Origin: Chloroflexota bacterium
Lineage (GTDB): Bacteria > Chloroflexota > FW602-bin22 > JAMCYS01
Assembly: GCA_021847625.1 (NCBI GenBank)
Contig: JAJZQK010000010.1
Span: 1 to 18,335 of the forward strand
Direction of reading: 5' to 3'
DNA length: 18,335 nt
Part shown: piece by piece, positions 1 through 7,272 of the stretch
Layout of the letters: the number at the start of each line of letters is the position of its first letter
How positions within the stretch are numbered: position 1 is the stretch's first letter
Position numbers and translations under genes: made by a program
Notes under the pieces: generated by a model
The model's database searches: none
The model's input: only the letters and a program-made list of their open reading frames with translations
What the model was told of the DNA's origin: nothing

Positions 1-63
1 GACGATGCACGTCGACGTATCGAAGCCGCAGGTCGCTGGGTAGTAGTCCGCCATCTAGACTAG
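1..63 (+). CDS. 3' end of an unidentified gene (partial)
   Basis: Frame 1 is open from the first base of the window to a TAG at 61-63 and gives about 20 residues (DDARRRIEAAGRWVVVRHLD). The mix of basic and hydrophobic residues looks like the C-terminal tail of a real protein, but 20 codons in GC-rich DNA can be open by chance. The next gene has its own promoter at 89-117, which fits a gene boundary here. I do not recognise a family. Confidence 0.3.
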   Translation, partial: DDARRRIEAAGRWVVVRHLD

Positions 64-88
64 GCTGACCCAGGCAGACCTGGCCGCC

Positions 89-117
89 TTGTTGTTGGCT
101 CGCGTACCTGATAGAAT
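89..117 (+). promoter_or_regulatory. Sigma-70-type promoter for the nitronate monooxygenase gene
   Basis: A -35 box TTGTTG (89-94), a 17-nt spacer and a -10 box TAGAAT (112-117, five of six consensus bases) are visible. A TG at 109-110 gives an extended -10 (TGa-TAGAAT). Transcription would begin near 124. In-frame TTG (89) and ATG (116) codons therefore lie inside promoter elements, which argues against them as starts. Confidence 0.6.
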
Positions 118-172
118 GGGCACACCGACCGCGGTAGGCGGCGCAAGTATTAAAAGACAGGCTGGGTGGGGT

Positions 173-1246
173 GTGGATTTACGGGGGAACCTTCAGGTAG
201 GGAACAAGAAAGCAAGAGTACCGATAGTACAGGGGCAGATGGCGCTGCGAGTCTCACTCGAACCGCTGGCGGGCGCCGTCGCCGCCCTGGGTGGCGTGGG
301 GCTCATCGCGGGGTCGGGACTCGTCACCCGTAATAGCGACACCGACGAGCTGGTCCAGCGTATCCGGACGGGTCGCAAGCTGGCGGACGGCGGCATCCTC
401 GGCGTCGGCATAATGCATATCGTGAGCCAGTTCGACCAGATCCTCGACACGGCGATCCAGGAGCGGGTCGACGTCGTGGTCATCGGCGCCGGGTTCGCCC
501 GCGAGCCGTTCCAGAAGCTGGCCGCCGCGGGCATCCCCGGCTGGGCCATCATCTCCAGCGAGAAGCTCGCCCGCATCGTCACGCGCCTGCCGGCCATCGC
601 CGGGGTCGTCGTCGAGAGCGGCCAGGCCGGCGGGCACCTGGGCCCCAAGGACCCCGAGATCTCCACCTGGGACCTGTTCCCGGGCATCTACCGCACCCTC
701 CGGGAAGGGGGCTTCTCCGGCCCGGTCGTCGCCGCGGGGGGCATCCGCTACGGGTGGGAAGTCCGCCGGCTGCTGGAGATGGGCGCCGACGGCGTCCAGA
801 TCGGCACCCTGTTCGCGATGACCGACGAATCCTCGGCTTCGCCGACGATGAAGGGGATTTGGAGGCGTTCGGCAGGGAGCAAGGTCACGGCGATCAGCCC
901 GGTCGGCATGCCCAGCCGTGCCGTCGTCGAGCAGTCGCTAGAGAAGCTGCCGAAGCTGCTCCCTTCAGCACGAACCTGCATCAACTGCCTCAAGTTCTGC
1001 GCCCACCGTGAGGACCACGGACAGAAACACTGCATCTACCGCTCGCTCATCAACTCTGCCGCAGGTCGGCTGAGTATCGGTGAGAACGGCGAAGTCGAGG
1101 ACGGGCTGGTCTTCTGCGGCGGCCGCGTCGGCGAGATTACCGACATCGTGCCCGTCGCCCGCCGGATGGAGCGTCTGCTCGAAGAGATGGAAGAGGACGC
1201 TCGTCCGTTGGCCGATGCGGCTGCAGCCGAGTTGGTGCACGCCTAG
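173..1246 (+). CDS. Nitronate monooxygenase-family FMN-dependent oxidoreductase
   Basis: The family (2-nitropropane dioxygenase/nitronate monooxygenase, near the FabK fold) consists of cytoplasmic FMN-binding TIM barrels that oxidise nitronates or act as NAD(P)H-dependent flavin oxidoreductases. Visible with the GTG start: PIVQGQ (residues 17-22, the family's PIIQGGM-like N-terminal strand), GQAGGH with the conserved His at about 155, AAGGI, and GVQIGT (about 207-212, FMN phosphate region). The C-terminal third has Cys at about 269, 272, 276 and 287 (C-x2-C-x3-C-x10-C), as in the longer YrpB-like members. I chose GTG 173 because upstream in-frame starts overlap the promoter and the conserved barrel begins soon after it. 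The 357-residue length is normal. The ribosome site is weak (GGGTGGGG immediately upstream). Substrate is uncertain; enoyl-ACP reductase (FabK) is the main alternative. The gene converges on the HD gene. Confidence 0.85.
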   Translation: MDLRGNLQVGNKKARVPIVQGQMALRVSLEPLAGAVAALGGVGLIAGSGLVTRNSDTDELVQRIRTGRKLADGGILGVGIMHIVSQFDQILDTAIQERVDVVVIGAGFAREPFQKLAAAGIPGWAIISSEKLARIVTRLPAIAGVVVESGQAGGHLGPKDPEISTWDLFPGIYRTLREGGFSGPVVAAGGIRYGWEVRRLLEMGADGVQIGTLFAMTDESSASPTMKGIWRRSAGSKVTAISPVGMPSRAVVEQSLEKLPKLLPSARTCINCLKFCAHREDHGQKHCIYRSLINSAAGRLSIGENGEVEDGLVFCGGRVGEITDIVPVARRMERLLEEMEEDARPLADAAAAELVHA

Positions 1247-1287
1247 AGGTCCCGACGGGCGGCCGGCAAACCCATCTACCCGGGGGG

Positions 1288-1842
1288 CTAGTGCCAGAGG
1301 CCCCGGGCGAGGGATTTCGTGCGCACCTGCTGCCAGGGGTCGTGATCGTCTATCGGCCAGCTGGCGTAGAAGAGGTCCCAGGCGGCCTCGACCAGTTCCG
1401 TGGCCCGGGGAGTGCGCAACTGCCTGGGGTCCAGGTCGGCGATGCGCACACGGTCGAGTCCGTCGGCGTCCTTCAGACAGCGCAGTTCGTTGGTCATCGT
1501 TGGGGCCATCCCGTCCCCGGGCACGTGCCAGCGGCAGACGTAGTCGATGCTCTCCAGCTGTTGCTCGGTTAGGGAAGCCCCCAATTGGCGATAGTTGGCA
1601 GCCAGCCATTCCGCCGAGCGGTCGCCGTGCTCGGGGTCACGCCGGTCGTTGTGGCGGCCGAGGTCATGCAGGGCGGCCGCCCAGCGCACCACCTCGATAT
1701 CCACCACCTCTCCGTCCGCCACCAACCAGTTGGCAAGCCGGTCGGCCCAGACCAGGACGCGCGCCACGTGGTTGAGGCCATGGATGCCGTACGCGTTGTG
1801 GGCGAACCATTCCACCCGCGGCCGGTACCGGTCGAATTCCAT
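1288..1842 (-). CDS. HD-domain metal-dependent hydrolase
   Basis: A 184-residue protein with HD-superfamily signatures: H21/H25 in GIHGLNH, H59-D60 in AALHDLG, H106 in CRWH, and D125/D127 in KDADGLDRVRI, where the terminal Asp ligand is expected. HD proteins are metal-dependent phosphohydrolases, often acting on nucleotides or phosphodiesters. The substrate here cannot be inferred. The C-terminal 40 residues match no domain I know. The gene is last of a leftward operon, 64 nt after the phospholipase D-like gene, and has its own GGGAGGG ribosome site about 7 nt before ATG. Its 3' end faces the nitronate monooxygenase gene across 41 nt. Confidence 0.8.
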   Translation of the reverse strand: MEFDRYRPRVEWFAHNAYGIHGLNHVARVLVWADRLANWLVADGEVVDIEVVRWAAALHDLGRHNDRRDPEHGDRSAEWLAANYRQLGASLTEQQLESIDYVCRWHVPGDGMAPTMTNELRCLKDADGLDRVRIADLDPRQLRTPRATELVEAAWDLFYASWPIDDHDPWQQVRTKSLARGLWH

Positions 1843-1878
1843 AGCCGATCCCTCCCTGCTCCACCTCTGCCACTTCCC

Positions 1879-1895
1879 GTACGCACCCCGCGTAC
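1879..1895 (-). other. Intercistronic hairpin between the PLD-like and HD genes
   Basis: A perfect 6-bp inverted repeat, GTACGC / GCGTAC with a 5-nt loop, lies in the 64-nt gap of the leftward operon. No T-tract follows, so an mRNA processing or stability element is likelier than a terminator. Confidence 0.4.
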
Positions 1896-1906
1896 CAGAT
1901 GGCGGC

Positions 1907-3025
1907 CTATCTCGGGGGTGGGTTCTTGGCGGTGGCCAGCACCCGGTCGAACTCCGCCTTGAAGGCCTGGGCCAGCCGCGGGTCGTGCACGATCAGCAGG
2001 TTCTCGTCGTTAGCGTCGTCGGCGCTCGCGCTGAAGTTGAACGAGCCGAAGATGACGGTCTTCTCGTCCAGGATGATCACCTTGTGGTGCATCGAGTAGG
2101 GGTTGCCGTCCTGGTACACCGCCAGCCCGGCCTCCTTCATCCGGCCGTATTCGGAGAAGGTCGTGTTCGAGCCGGTGGTCTCGAAGACTCCCGCCACCTT
2201 GCGCCCGGCCTGCGCCTGCGCGACGATCGCCTGGCCGATGTCGTCGTGCGTGAAGGAATAGGCCATGAAGAATACGCTCTCCTTGGCCTGCTTCACCACC
2301 TCGACGACGTGTAAGGCCACCTCGTCCTGGGGAGAGAAGTAGTTTTCGACCTCGGTCCCCGCGATGCTGATGACCGGCCTATCCGTCCCCTGCTCTTTCC
2401 GGGCACCGAACTGGCGATGGATGAACATACGCTCGAACTCGGCCGTGTAGTTGCGGGCCAGCTCTTGGCTGTGGATGATGACCATGTTGTTGTTCAGGCG
2501 ATAGGTATCGCCGTCCGTGTAGTTCCAGGACCCCGTCTCGACCCATTCCCCGTCCACGACGGTGAACTTGTGGTGCATAATGGCTTCCCGTTCGTCGGCG
2601 ACGATAGGAATGCCCGCGCCTTTCACCTTGGCGAACGCGGACTGCACGTTCGCATCCCGCGTGTTCTGGAGGGTATCGGTGTCGGTCACCATGCGTACGG
2701 CCACCCCGCGCGCCTTCGCCCGCGCCATTGCCTCCGCCACGTCGGCCAGGTCGAAGTCGTAGACGGCGACGTCGAGCGTGCGCGTGGCCCTGTCCATCAG
2801 GTCGACGAGCGAGGTGTCGAGGCTACCTTGATGGCGGGACGGGTCGTCGGGATAGACCGGCTGGGTGAAGCGCACCTCGTACCAGCCGCCCTGGCCGGGA
2901 GCGGAACCGGCGGACGAGCCTTCCGGCTCCGGGGCGAGAACGTCCGGCTGCGTCAGTACGAGGAAGACGGCGACGACGGCGAGCGCGAGGACGAAAGGCC
3001 AGACCGAACGGCGGTGTTTTCTCAT
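1907..3025 (-). CDS. Membrane-anchored phospholipase D-like protein with two HKD motifs
   Basis: A 372-residue protein with a basic N-terminus and one hydrophobic segment (about 8-24), which is a signal anchor or signal peptide, then a Ser/Gly/Pro-rich linker. Two PLD half-domains follow. The first HKD is H151-x-K153-x4-D158 with GSWN at 165-168; the second is H313-x-K315-x4-D320 with GSFN at 327-330. Both catalytic His/Lys pairs are intact, so activity as a phosphodiesterase is expected, on phospholipid or nucleic acid (Nuc-type) outside the cytoplasmic membrane. I chose ATG 3025 because a GGAGGAAAG ribosome site lies just upstream and the signal segment starts there. The open frame extends further upstream, but that part overlaps the preceding gene. 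The start overlaps the stop of that gene (ATGA), suggesting translational coupling. Lipid versus DNA substrate cannot be decided by reading. Confidence 0.9.
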   Translation of the reverse strand: MRKHRRSVWPFVLALAVVAVFLVLTQPDVLAPEPEGSSAGSAPGQGGWYEVRFTQPVYPDDPSRHQGSLDTSLVDLMDRATRTLDVAVYDFDLADVAEAMARAKARGVAVRMVTDTDTLQNTRDANVQSAFAKVKGAGIPIVADEREAIMHHKFTVVDGEWVETGSWNYTDGDTYRLNNNMVIIHSQELARNYTAEFERMFIHRQFGARKEQGTDRPVISIAGTEVENYFSPQDEVALHVVEVVKQAKESVFFMAYSFTHDDIGQAIVAQAQAGRKVAGVFETTGSNTTFSEYGRMKEAGLAVYQDGNPYSMHHKVIILDEKTVIFGSFNFSASADDANDENLLIVHDPRLAQAFKAEFDRVLATAKNPPPR

Positions 3026-3423
3026 CTTTCCTCCTCCGGTGCGGGCGCCAGCGCCGCCGCTAGCCGTTCCGCATTCGTGCGGGCGTCGTCCGTGAGCGCG
3101 AGGGCGCCCAGGCCGACGCGAACCCTTGGCACATCCGGCGGCCCGAACACGGGAGGACCGATCAGCGCCAGCAGGTCCTCTCGTTGCCCGTCGACCGCCG
3201 CCCGTGAGACGGCGAAAACGATGCTCCGTAGTTGGCGGCGGCAGGCCTGGGCGAACTGGGGCGCATCCTCTCTGGCGGCGGCCACGGCGGCGCAGCGTCC
3301 GGCCTCGAGCATCGCCCAGTCGAGGATCGGCTGGTAAGCCGCGTCCTCCAGGTCGCCACGCAGCGATTCGTCCGCCAGCAGCGGCTCGGCGATCGCCTCT
3401 GCCCAACGTTCGACCGAGTTCAC
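3022..3423 (-). CDS. Conserved-looking small helical protein, unknown function
   Basis: With GTG 3423 as start this is a 133-residue, Ala/Arg/Glu-rich, probably helical cytoplasmic protein without signal peptide or membrane segment. GTG 3423 is preferred over the ATG 14 codons upstream because GGGAGGA sits 4 nt before it. The gene ends in a 4-nt ATGA overlap with the phospholipase D-like gene, which supports it as a real coding unit in a coupled operon. I recognise no domain. The tail is a low-complexity Ala/Pro/Glu stretch ending in EEER. A structural or accessory role to the PLD protein is possible only by association. Confidence 0.65.
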   Translation of the reverse strand: MNSVERWAEAIAEPLLADESLRGDLEDAAYQPILDWAMLEAGRCAAVAAAREDAPQFAQACRRQLRSIVFAVSRAAVDGQREDLLALIGPPVFGPPDVPRVRVGLGALALTDDARTNAERLAAALAPAPEEER

Positions 3424-3464
3424 GCCGTCCTCCCTTGCCCAGGAGGGCCGATCAAGGTGGTGCA

Positions 3465-3473
3465 ACTATAGCA
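3465..3473 (-). promoter_or_regulatory. Extended -10 promoter for the leftward small protein-PLD-HD operon
   Basis: Reading leftward, TGC-TATAGT (TGC at 3473-3471, TATAGT at 3470-3465) is a good extended -10 box. No convincing -35 box is found at 16-18 nt, which is normal for extended -10 promoters. It lies about 42 nt upstream of GTG 3423. Confidence 0.5.
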
Positions 3474-3531
3474 CAGCCGGGGGTGGTAATCCTAGATGCC
3501 AAGCCGTGATTCTTACCGAGCATCCGGCCTA

Positions 3532-3560
3532 TTGCCCGTCCCGCCCGTCTGTGCTATTCT
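3532..3560 (+). promoter_or_regulatory. Promoter for the MFS transporter gene
   Basis: TTGCCC (3532-3537), a 17-nt spacer and TATTCT (3555-3560) with TGC directly before it (3552-3554) form an extended -10 promoter. Transcription would start near 3567, leaving a leader of about 36 nt. It is back to back with the leftward promoter at 3465-3473. Confidence 0.6.
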
Positions 3561-3602
3561 GGGCAGGCCACCTCACGGGCCTGGCGTCAACTCGATCCGC
3601 TC

Positions 3603-4904
3603 ATGGGATTGGCTAATGGTGTCGATTTGAGACCACAACCTGCGTCGGCCGTCGTCAAGGCGGGGGCCAGGTTCCATTATGCATACGTCGTGGTGCTCCT
3701 CGCCTCGCTGACGATGCTGGGCGCCCAGGGCTTCCTGCGCTTCGGCTATGCCATGATTCTGCCGAGCCTGCGCGCGGACCTGGGGCTCACCTTCACCCAG
3801 ACCGGTATGCTCGCCACGGTGCACTACGTGGGCTATACGCTGGCGGCGATCTCGCTTGGCTGGGTAGTCTTCCGTTTCGGCTACAGGCACACGATCACCT
3901 TCGGCACGGTAACCGTGGGCCTGGCCATGATCCTCTTCGGCCTGGCCCCGAACTATGAAACGGCCCTGGTCCTCATGGCGATCGCCGGCGCCTGCGGCCT
4001 GGTGTCCACCTCCCCGGCCATCGCCCTCGCCACGGCCTGGTTCGTCAGGCAACGGCGCGGCAGGGCGATGGGGGCCATCTCCGCCGGCGGGCCGGTGGGC
4101 TCGCTGATCACCGGTTTGCTCATTCCTCCCCTCATCGTCGCCCTTGGCGTCGTGGGCTGGCGCTACGGGTGGTCCGTTCTGGGGGTGGCTGTCGTCCTCT
4201 TCGGCGTGCTGGACGCGTTCTTCCTGCGCAACCGACCCGCCGACCTCGGGCTGCTGCCGTTCGGCGCCACGTCGGAGACCGAGAGGGAATACGAGCCCGA
4301 GCGCGTCGACTTGGGCAAGGTATATCGCTCGCCAACCGTCTGGTATCTGGCCGTCCTGGGCATGGCCTCGGCCTTGAGCAACATCAGCTTCGTCACCTTC
4401 TTCACCGCTTATTTGCTGGAACAGCGCGGCTTCACGGCAGAGGGGGCGGGCCAGCTGTGGGCCCTGTCGGGGGTCATCGGCATCGCCAGCGGCTTCATGT
4501 GGGGCGGTATCTCCGACCGAGTGGGCCGCCAGCTGGCGCTGATCGTCGTGTATGCCATCCAGGCGGTCTCCTTCGGGCTGTTCGCCTGGGGGGGCTCCCC
4601 CTGGGTCTTCCTGCTCTGCACCTTCCTGTATGGCCTGACGGCGCGGGCCAACATCGCCCTCATGGCGGCCTTCTGCGGCGACCTGCTGGGCCCCCAGCTG
4701 GCGGCGGCGTCCTTCGGCGTAAATAACATCCTCGGCGGCGTGGGGCTGGGGCTGGGGCCTGCCCTGGCCGGCTACATCGCCGACACGACCAACTCGTTCA
4801 CGCCCGCCTTTTGGGGCTCCGCCGTCGTCGCCCTCCTCGGCGCCTTGGGCTCTGCCCTCTTGCGCGAGCAGCCTCATTCACGTTCTGGACAGTCCGTCAG
4901 GTAG
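3603..4904 (+). CDS. Major facilitator superfamily transporter
   Basis: A 433-residue integral membrane protein with about 12 hydrophobic segments in two halves separated by a charged loop (about residues 215-240, including ETEREYEPER), the typical MFS layout. The N-terminal half shows a GWVVFRFGYRHTI loop resembling the conserved MFS motif after the second helix; the second half repeats it as GGISDRVGRQ. The overall style recalls the monocarboxylate/oxalate-formate (OFA) or YbfB/CynX-like groups, but the substrate cannot be named. The start ATG has no strong ribosome site and follows the predicted transcription start by only about 36 nt, so a slightly later start is possible. It sits between the PLD operon and the dehydrogenase operon, each with its own promoter, so uptake of a substrate for the dehydrogenase is only a possibility. 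Confidence 0.9.
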   Translation: MGLANGVDLRPQPASAVVKAGARFHYAYVVVLLASLTMLGAQGFLRFGYAMILPSLRADLGLTFTQTGMLATVHYVGYTLAAISLGWVVFRFGYRHTITFGTVTVGLAMILFGLAPNYETALVLMAIAGACGLVSTSPAIALATAWFVRQRRGRAMGAISAGGPVGSLITGLLIPPLIVALGVVGWRYGWSVLGVAVVLFGVLDAFFLRNRPADLGLLPFGATSETEREYEPERVDLGKVYRSPTVWYLAVLGMASALSNISFVTFFTAYLLEQRGFTAEGAGQLWALSGVIGIASGFMWGGISDRVGRQLALIVVYAIQAVSFGLFAWGGSPWVFLLCTFLYGLTARANIALMAAFCGDLLGPQLAAASFGVNNILGGVGLGLGPALAGYIADTTNSFTPAFWGSAVVALLGALGSALLREQPHSRSGQSVR

Positions 4905-4963
4905 ACCTCCTGTCTATCTACCCATGGTCCGTGGCCACGACAAGCGATCCAGCCAAACAGGCT

Positions 4964-4997
4964 TTGACTCAGGTGCTCCGCTATGATATGCTATTAT
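4964..4997 (+). promoter_or_regulatory. Promoter of the 2-oxoacid dehydrogenase operon
   Basis: TTGACT (4964-4969), a 17-nt spacer and TATGCT (4987-4992) form one candidate. An overlapping extended -10, TGC-TATTAT (4989-4997), matches the style of other promoters in this window and may be used without the -35. Transcription would start at about 4999-5004, leaving a leader of roughly 110 nt before the E1 alpha start. Confidence 0.55.
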
Positions 4998-5012
4998 CGC
5001 CCAGACGCCAGG

Positions 5013-5099
5013 CAGCGGGGCACGCGTTGCCCGCTGGGTGGTAAACATAACTGGGCAGCAATGAGTCTGCCAGGCCTCGTGCTGAGACGGATTTTTTTT
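5013..5099 (+). promoter_or_regulatory. Possible attenuator-like structured leader of the dehydrogenase operon
   Basis: Three hairpins can be drawn in the leader. The first pairs 5013-5022 with 5028-5036 (9 bp, one bulged G). The second pairs CTGGGCAG (5051-5058) with CTGCCAG (5067-5073), again with a bulged G. The third pairs GTCTgcCAG (5065-5073) with CTGAGAC (5082-5088) and is followed, after GGA, by eight T residues (5092-5099). The second and third share 5067-5073 and cannot form together, which is the layout of an antiterminator/terminator pair. No known riboswitch class is recognised. The terminator stem is short, so this is tentative. Confidence 0.35.
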
Positions 5100-5112
5100 G
5101 TGGAGCGAGAAT

Positions 5113-6165
5113 ATGGTACAGCAAAGGAGCGGCGATAGCGCGGTTCGGACCGAGCCTAACTACGCGGCCCCCGTTAACGGCAGCGAGCGAGACCGCCTGT
5201 TGTGGATGTACAAGACCATGCTGCGCATCCGCATGTTCGACGACCGCATCGTTCGTCTATTCTCTAGCGGTCGCATCATGGGAGCGCTGCACTCGTACGT
5301 AGGCGAAGAGGCGGTGGCGACGGGCGTCAGCGCTAATCTCCGGCCCGACGACTACATCGTGAGCACCCACCGCGGGCACGGCCATCTGCTCGCCAAGGGC
5401 GGGAACATGAACCGGATGATGGCCGAGCTCTACGCCAAGGTAGACGGTTACTGCCACGGCAAGGGCGGTTCGATGCACATCGTGGACATGAGCCTCGGCA
5501 TCCTTGGCGCCAACGGCATCGTCGGCGCCGGCATTCCCATCGCCTCCGGGGCCGGCACGGCCATCAAGGTCAAGGGTACCGATCAAGTAGTCGCCTGCCA
5601 CTTCGGCGACGGTGCCTCGAATACCGGCGCCTTCCACGAGGGCATCAACTTGGCCGCCACCTGGAACCTACCGGTGATCTTCGTCGTCGAGAACAACCTG
5701 TACGCGCAGTTCACCCCCCAGCGGATGCACGCCAAGACCCCGGACCTCTTCGTCCGCGGCCAGGCCTACGACATCCCGGGCCTCACCGTCGATGGGAACG
5801 ACGTGCTGGCGGTCTCCGAAGCCGCGAGTGAGGCGATTGCCCGCGCCCGCGCTGGGAAGGGCCCCAGCATCCTCGAGTGCAAGACCTTCCGCTGGTTCGG
5901 CCACGCCATCAACAACCCAGGCTCGAACATCGGGCGGGACCAGGCCGAGATCGACGCCTGGAAGAAGAAGGATCCCATCCCCCGCTTCGAGAAGGTGCTT
6001 GTCGAGCGCGATGTCGCCGACGAGGCGCTGCTCGAATCCATCAGGAAGGAAGTGGAGAAAGAACTAGACGACTCCATCGCCTTCGCCGAGGCGAGTCCTT
6101 CGGCCGCACCCGAGGAGGCGCTGCAGCACGTCTACGCGGAGCTACCGGAGGGGGCTGAACTATGA
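5113..6165 (+). CDS. pdhA: 2-oxoacid dehydrogenase E1 component, alpha subunit (pyruvate/acetoin type)
   Basis: With E1 beta this thiamine-diphosphate enzyme decarboxylates a 2-oxoacid and transfers the acyl unit to the lipoyl arm of E2. At 350 residues it has the normal alpha-subunit size. Visible: HSYVGEEA (about 60-67), STHRGHGH (84-91), CHGKGGSMH (114-122), GANGIVGAG (132-140) and the TPP/Mg motif GDG (165-167) to NN (194-195). ATG 5113 is chosen because GGAG (5102-5105) lies 7 nt upstream; the upstream TTG at 5098 lies at the end of the T-tract. The stop overlaps the E1 beta start in an ATGA, implying coupling. Pyruvate is the default substrate; acetoin dehydrogenase (AcoA) is a close alternative that sequence reading cannot exclude. 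Confidence 0.93.
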   Translation: MVQQRSGDSAVRTEPNYAAPVNGSERDRLLWMYKTMLRIRMFDDRIVRLFSSGRIMGALHSYVGEEAVATGVSANLRPDDYIVSTHRGHGHLLAKGGNMNRMMAELYAKVDGYCHGKGGSMHIVDMSLGILGANGIVGAGIPIASGAGTAIKVKGTDQVVACHFGDGASNTGAFHEGINLAATWNLPVIFVVENNLYAQFTPQRMHAKTPDLFVRGQAYDIPGLTVDGNDVLAVSEAASEAIARARAGKGPSILECKTFRWFGHAINNPGSNIGRDQAEIDAWKKKDPIPRFEKVLVERDVADEALLESIRKEVEKELDDSIAFAEASPSAAPEEALQHVYAELPEGAEL

Positions 6166-7142
6166 GAGAGTTGATGCTGCGCGAGGCGATCAACGAGGCG
6201 CTGAAGCACGAGATGCGCCGCGACCCGCGCGTTTTCCTGCTTGGCGAAGATATCATCGACCCGTGGGGAGGCTCCTGGCGCACGATGGAGGGCTGCTACA
6301 CCGAGTTCGGCCCCGAGCGCGTCCGTGAGACCCCCATCTCCGAGGAAGCGATCGTCGGTTGCGCGGTCGGCGCCGCCCTGCTGGGCATGCGCCCTGTCGC
6401 CGAGATTATGTTCTCCGACTTCACGACCCGCTCGATGGACCCGATCGTCAACCAGGCCGCCAAGATGCGGTATATGACCGGCGGCCAGGCTTCCGTGCCG
6501 CTCGTCCTTCGCACGGCCGGTGGCGCCGGCCGGGCCGCCGCCGCTCAGCACTCGCAGAGCCTGGAGGCCTGGTTCACGCACGTGCCGGGGCTGAAGGTCG
6601 TCATGCCTTCCACTCCCTACGACGCCAAAGGCTTGATCCTGGCAGCCATTCGCGACCCAGATCCGGTTATCTTCATCGAACACAAGATGATCTATACGAC
6701 GACCGGTCCGGTTCCCGAAGAAGACTACGTCGTGCCTCTGGGCAAGGCGGATGTGAAGCGGCAGGGCAAGGACGTGACGGTCATCGCCACGTCGCGCCAG
6801 GTGCTGTACGCGCTCGAGGCCGCCGAGAAGATCGCCGCTGAAGACGGCGTCGAGGTGGAGGTCATCGACCCGCGTACGCTCTACCCCTTGGACGTCAAGA
6901 CCATCGTCCAGTCGGTAGAGAAGACGCACCGGGTGGTAGTGGTGTCCGAGGACGTCCGCCGGGGCGGCTACGCGAACCTAATCACGGCGAAGATTATGGA
7001 GAAGGCCTTTTACGATCTCGACGCACCCGTCGAGGAGGTGGCGGCCTGCAACACGCCTATCCCGTTTTCGCCGGCAATGGAGAACTTCGTCATCCCGGGC
7101 GTTCCCGACATCATGGCGGGGATCCGCAAGGTCCTCTCCTAG
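6162..7142 (+). CDS. pdhB: 2-oxoacid dehydrogenase E1 component, beta subunit
   Basis: A 326-residue E1 beta, full length. It begins with the family's RELMLREAINEAL helix and LGEDI, followed by RVRETPISEEAIVG carrying the Glu that contacts the thiazolium cofactor, the QHSQSLEAWF segment, and PGLKVVMPSTPYDAKGL. The C-terminal transketolase-C part includes EVIDPRTLYPLD and VSEDVRRGG. It forms the alpha2-beta2 E1 with the upstream gene, whose stop codon overlaps its ATG. The protein sequence does not separate pyruvate from acetoin or branched-chain substrates with certainty. Confidence 0.93.
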   Translation: MRELMLREAINEALKHEMRRDPRVFLLGEDIIDPWGGSWRTMEGCYTEFGPERVRETPISEEAIVGCAVGAALLGMRPVAEIMFSDFTTRSMDPIVNQAAKMRYMTGGQASVPLVLRTAGGAGRAAAAQHSQSLEAWFTHVPGLKVVMPSTPYDAKGLILAAIRDPDPVIFIEHKMIYTTTGPVPEEDYVVPLGKADVKRQGKDVTVIATSRQVLYALEAAEKIAAEDGVEVEVIDPRTLYPLDVKTIVQSVEKTHRVVVVSEDVRRGGYANLITAKIMEKAFYDLDAPVEEVAACNTPIPFSPAMENFVIPGVPDIMAGIRKVLS

Positions 7143-7210
7143 AGAGGGCGGACGACCCTAGCAGCGATAACTCATGTTCCGAATCCAGAGGACAAACGCG
7201 TGTAAATCGC

Positions 7211-7253
7211 GGGGCTGGCTGGCAGCGGCATACCGGTCGCAAGCCCCAGCCCC
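7211..7253 (+). other. Hairpin in the E1 beta-E2 intergenic gap
   Basis: GGGGCTGG (7211-7218) pairs perfectly with CCAGCCCC (7246-7253), 7 nt before the E2 ribosome site AAGGAG (7261-7266). The 130-nt gap between genes otherwise holds nothing recognised. No T-tract follows, so a role in mRNA processing or in setting E2 expression relative to E1 is likelier than termination. Confidence 0.4.
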
Positions 7254-7272
7254 ACGTCACAAGGAGTCTGTT

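Noticed and set aside
965..1609. A 214-residue leftward frame spanning the convergent gap
   Set aside because: It overlaps both the nitronate monooxygenase and HD genes in other frames and its translation is Arg/Pro/His-rich without domains.
2417..3337. A 306-residue rightward frame opposite the PLD-like gene
   Set aside because: The leftward strand has two intact HKD motifs, a ribosome site and an ATGA junction; the rightward frame has no domain or start signal.
3026..3406. An upstream extension of the PLD-like open frame by 127 codons
   Set aside because: The extension overlaps the small upstream gene and lacks domains, whereas ATG 3025 has a strong ribosome site and begins the signal segment.
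3573..4877. A 434-residue leftward open frame across the MFS gene
   Set aside because: Its translation is low-complexity Gln/Gly/Asp/Arg and mirrors the MFS coding strand, which has clear membrane segments. It is an antisense shadow of GC-rich codons.
4900..4922. GGTAGA/TCTACC inverted repeat at the MFS stop codon as a terminator
   Set aside because: The stem is short, includes the stop codon and no T-tract follows.
5061..5138. A 25-codon leader peptide gene before E1 alpha
   Set aside because: No ribosome site, no run of a regulatory amino acid, and it overlaps the E1 alpha start; kept only as a note within the attenuator finding.
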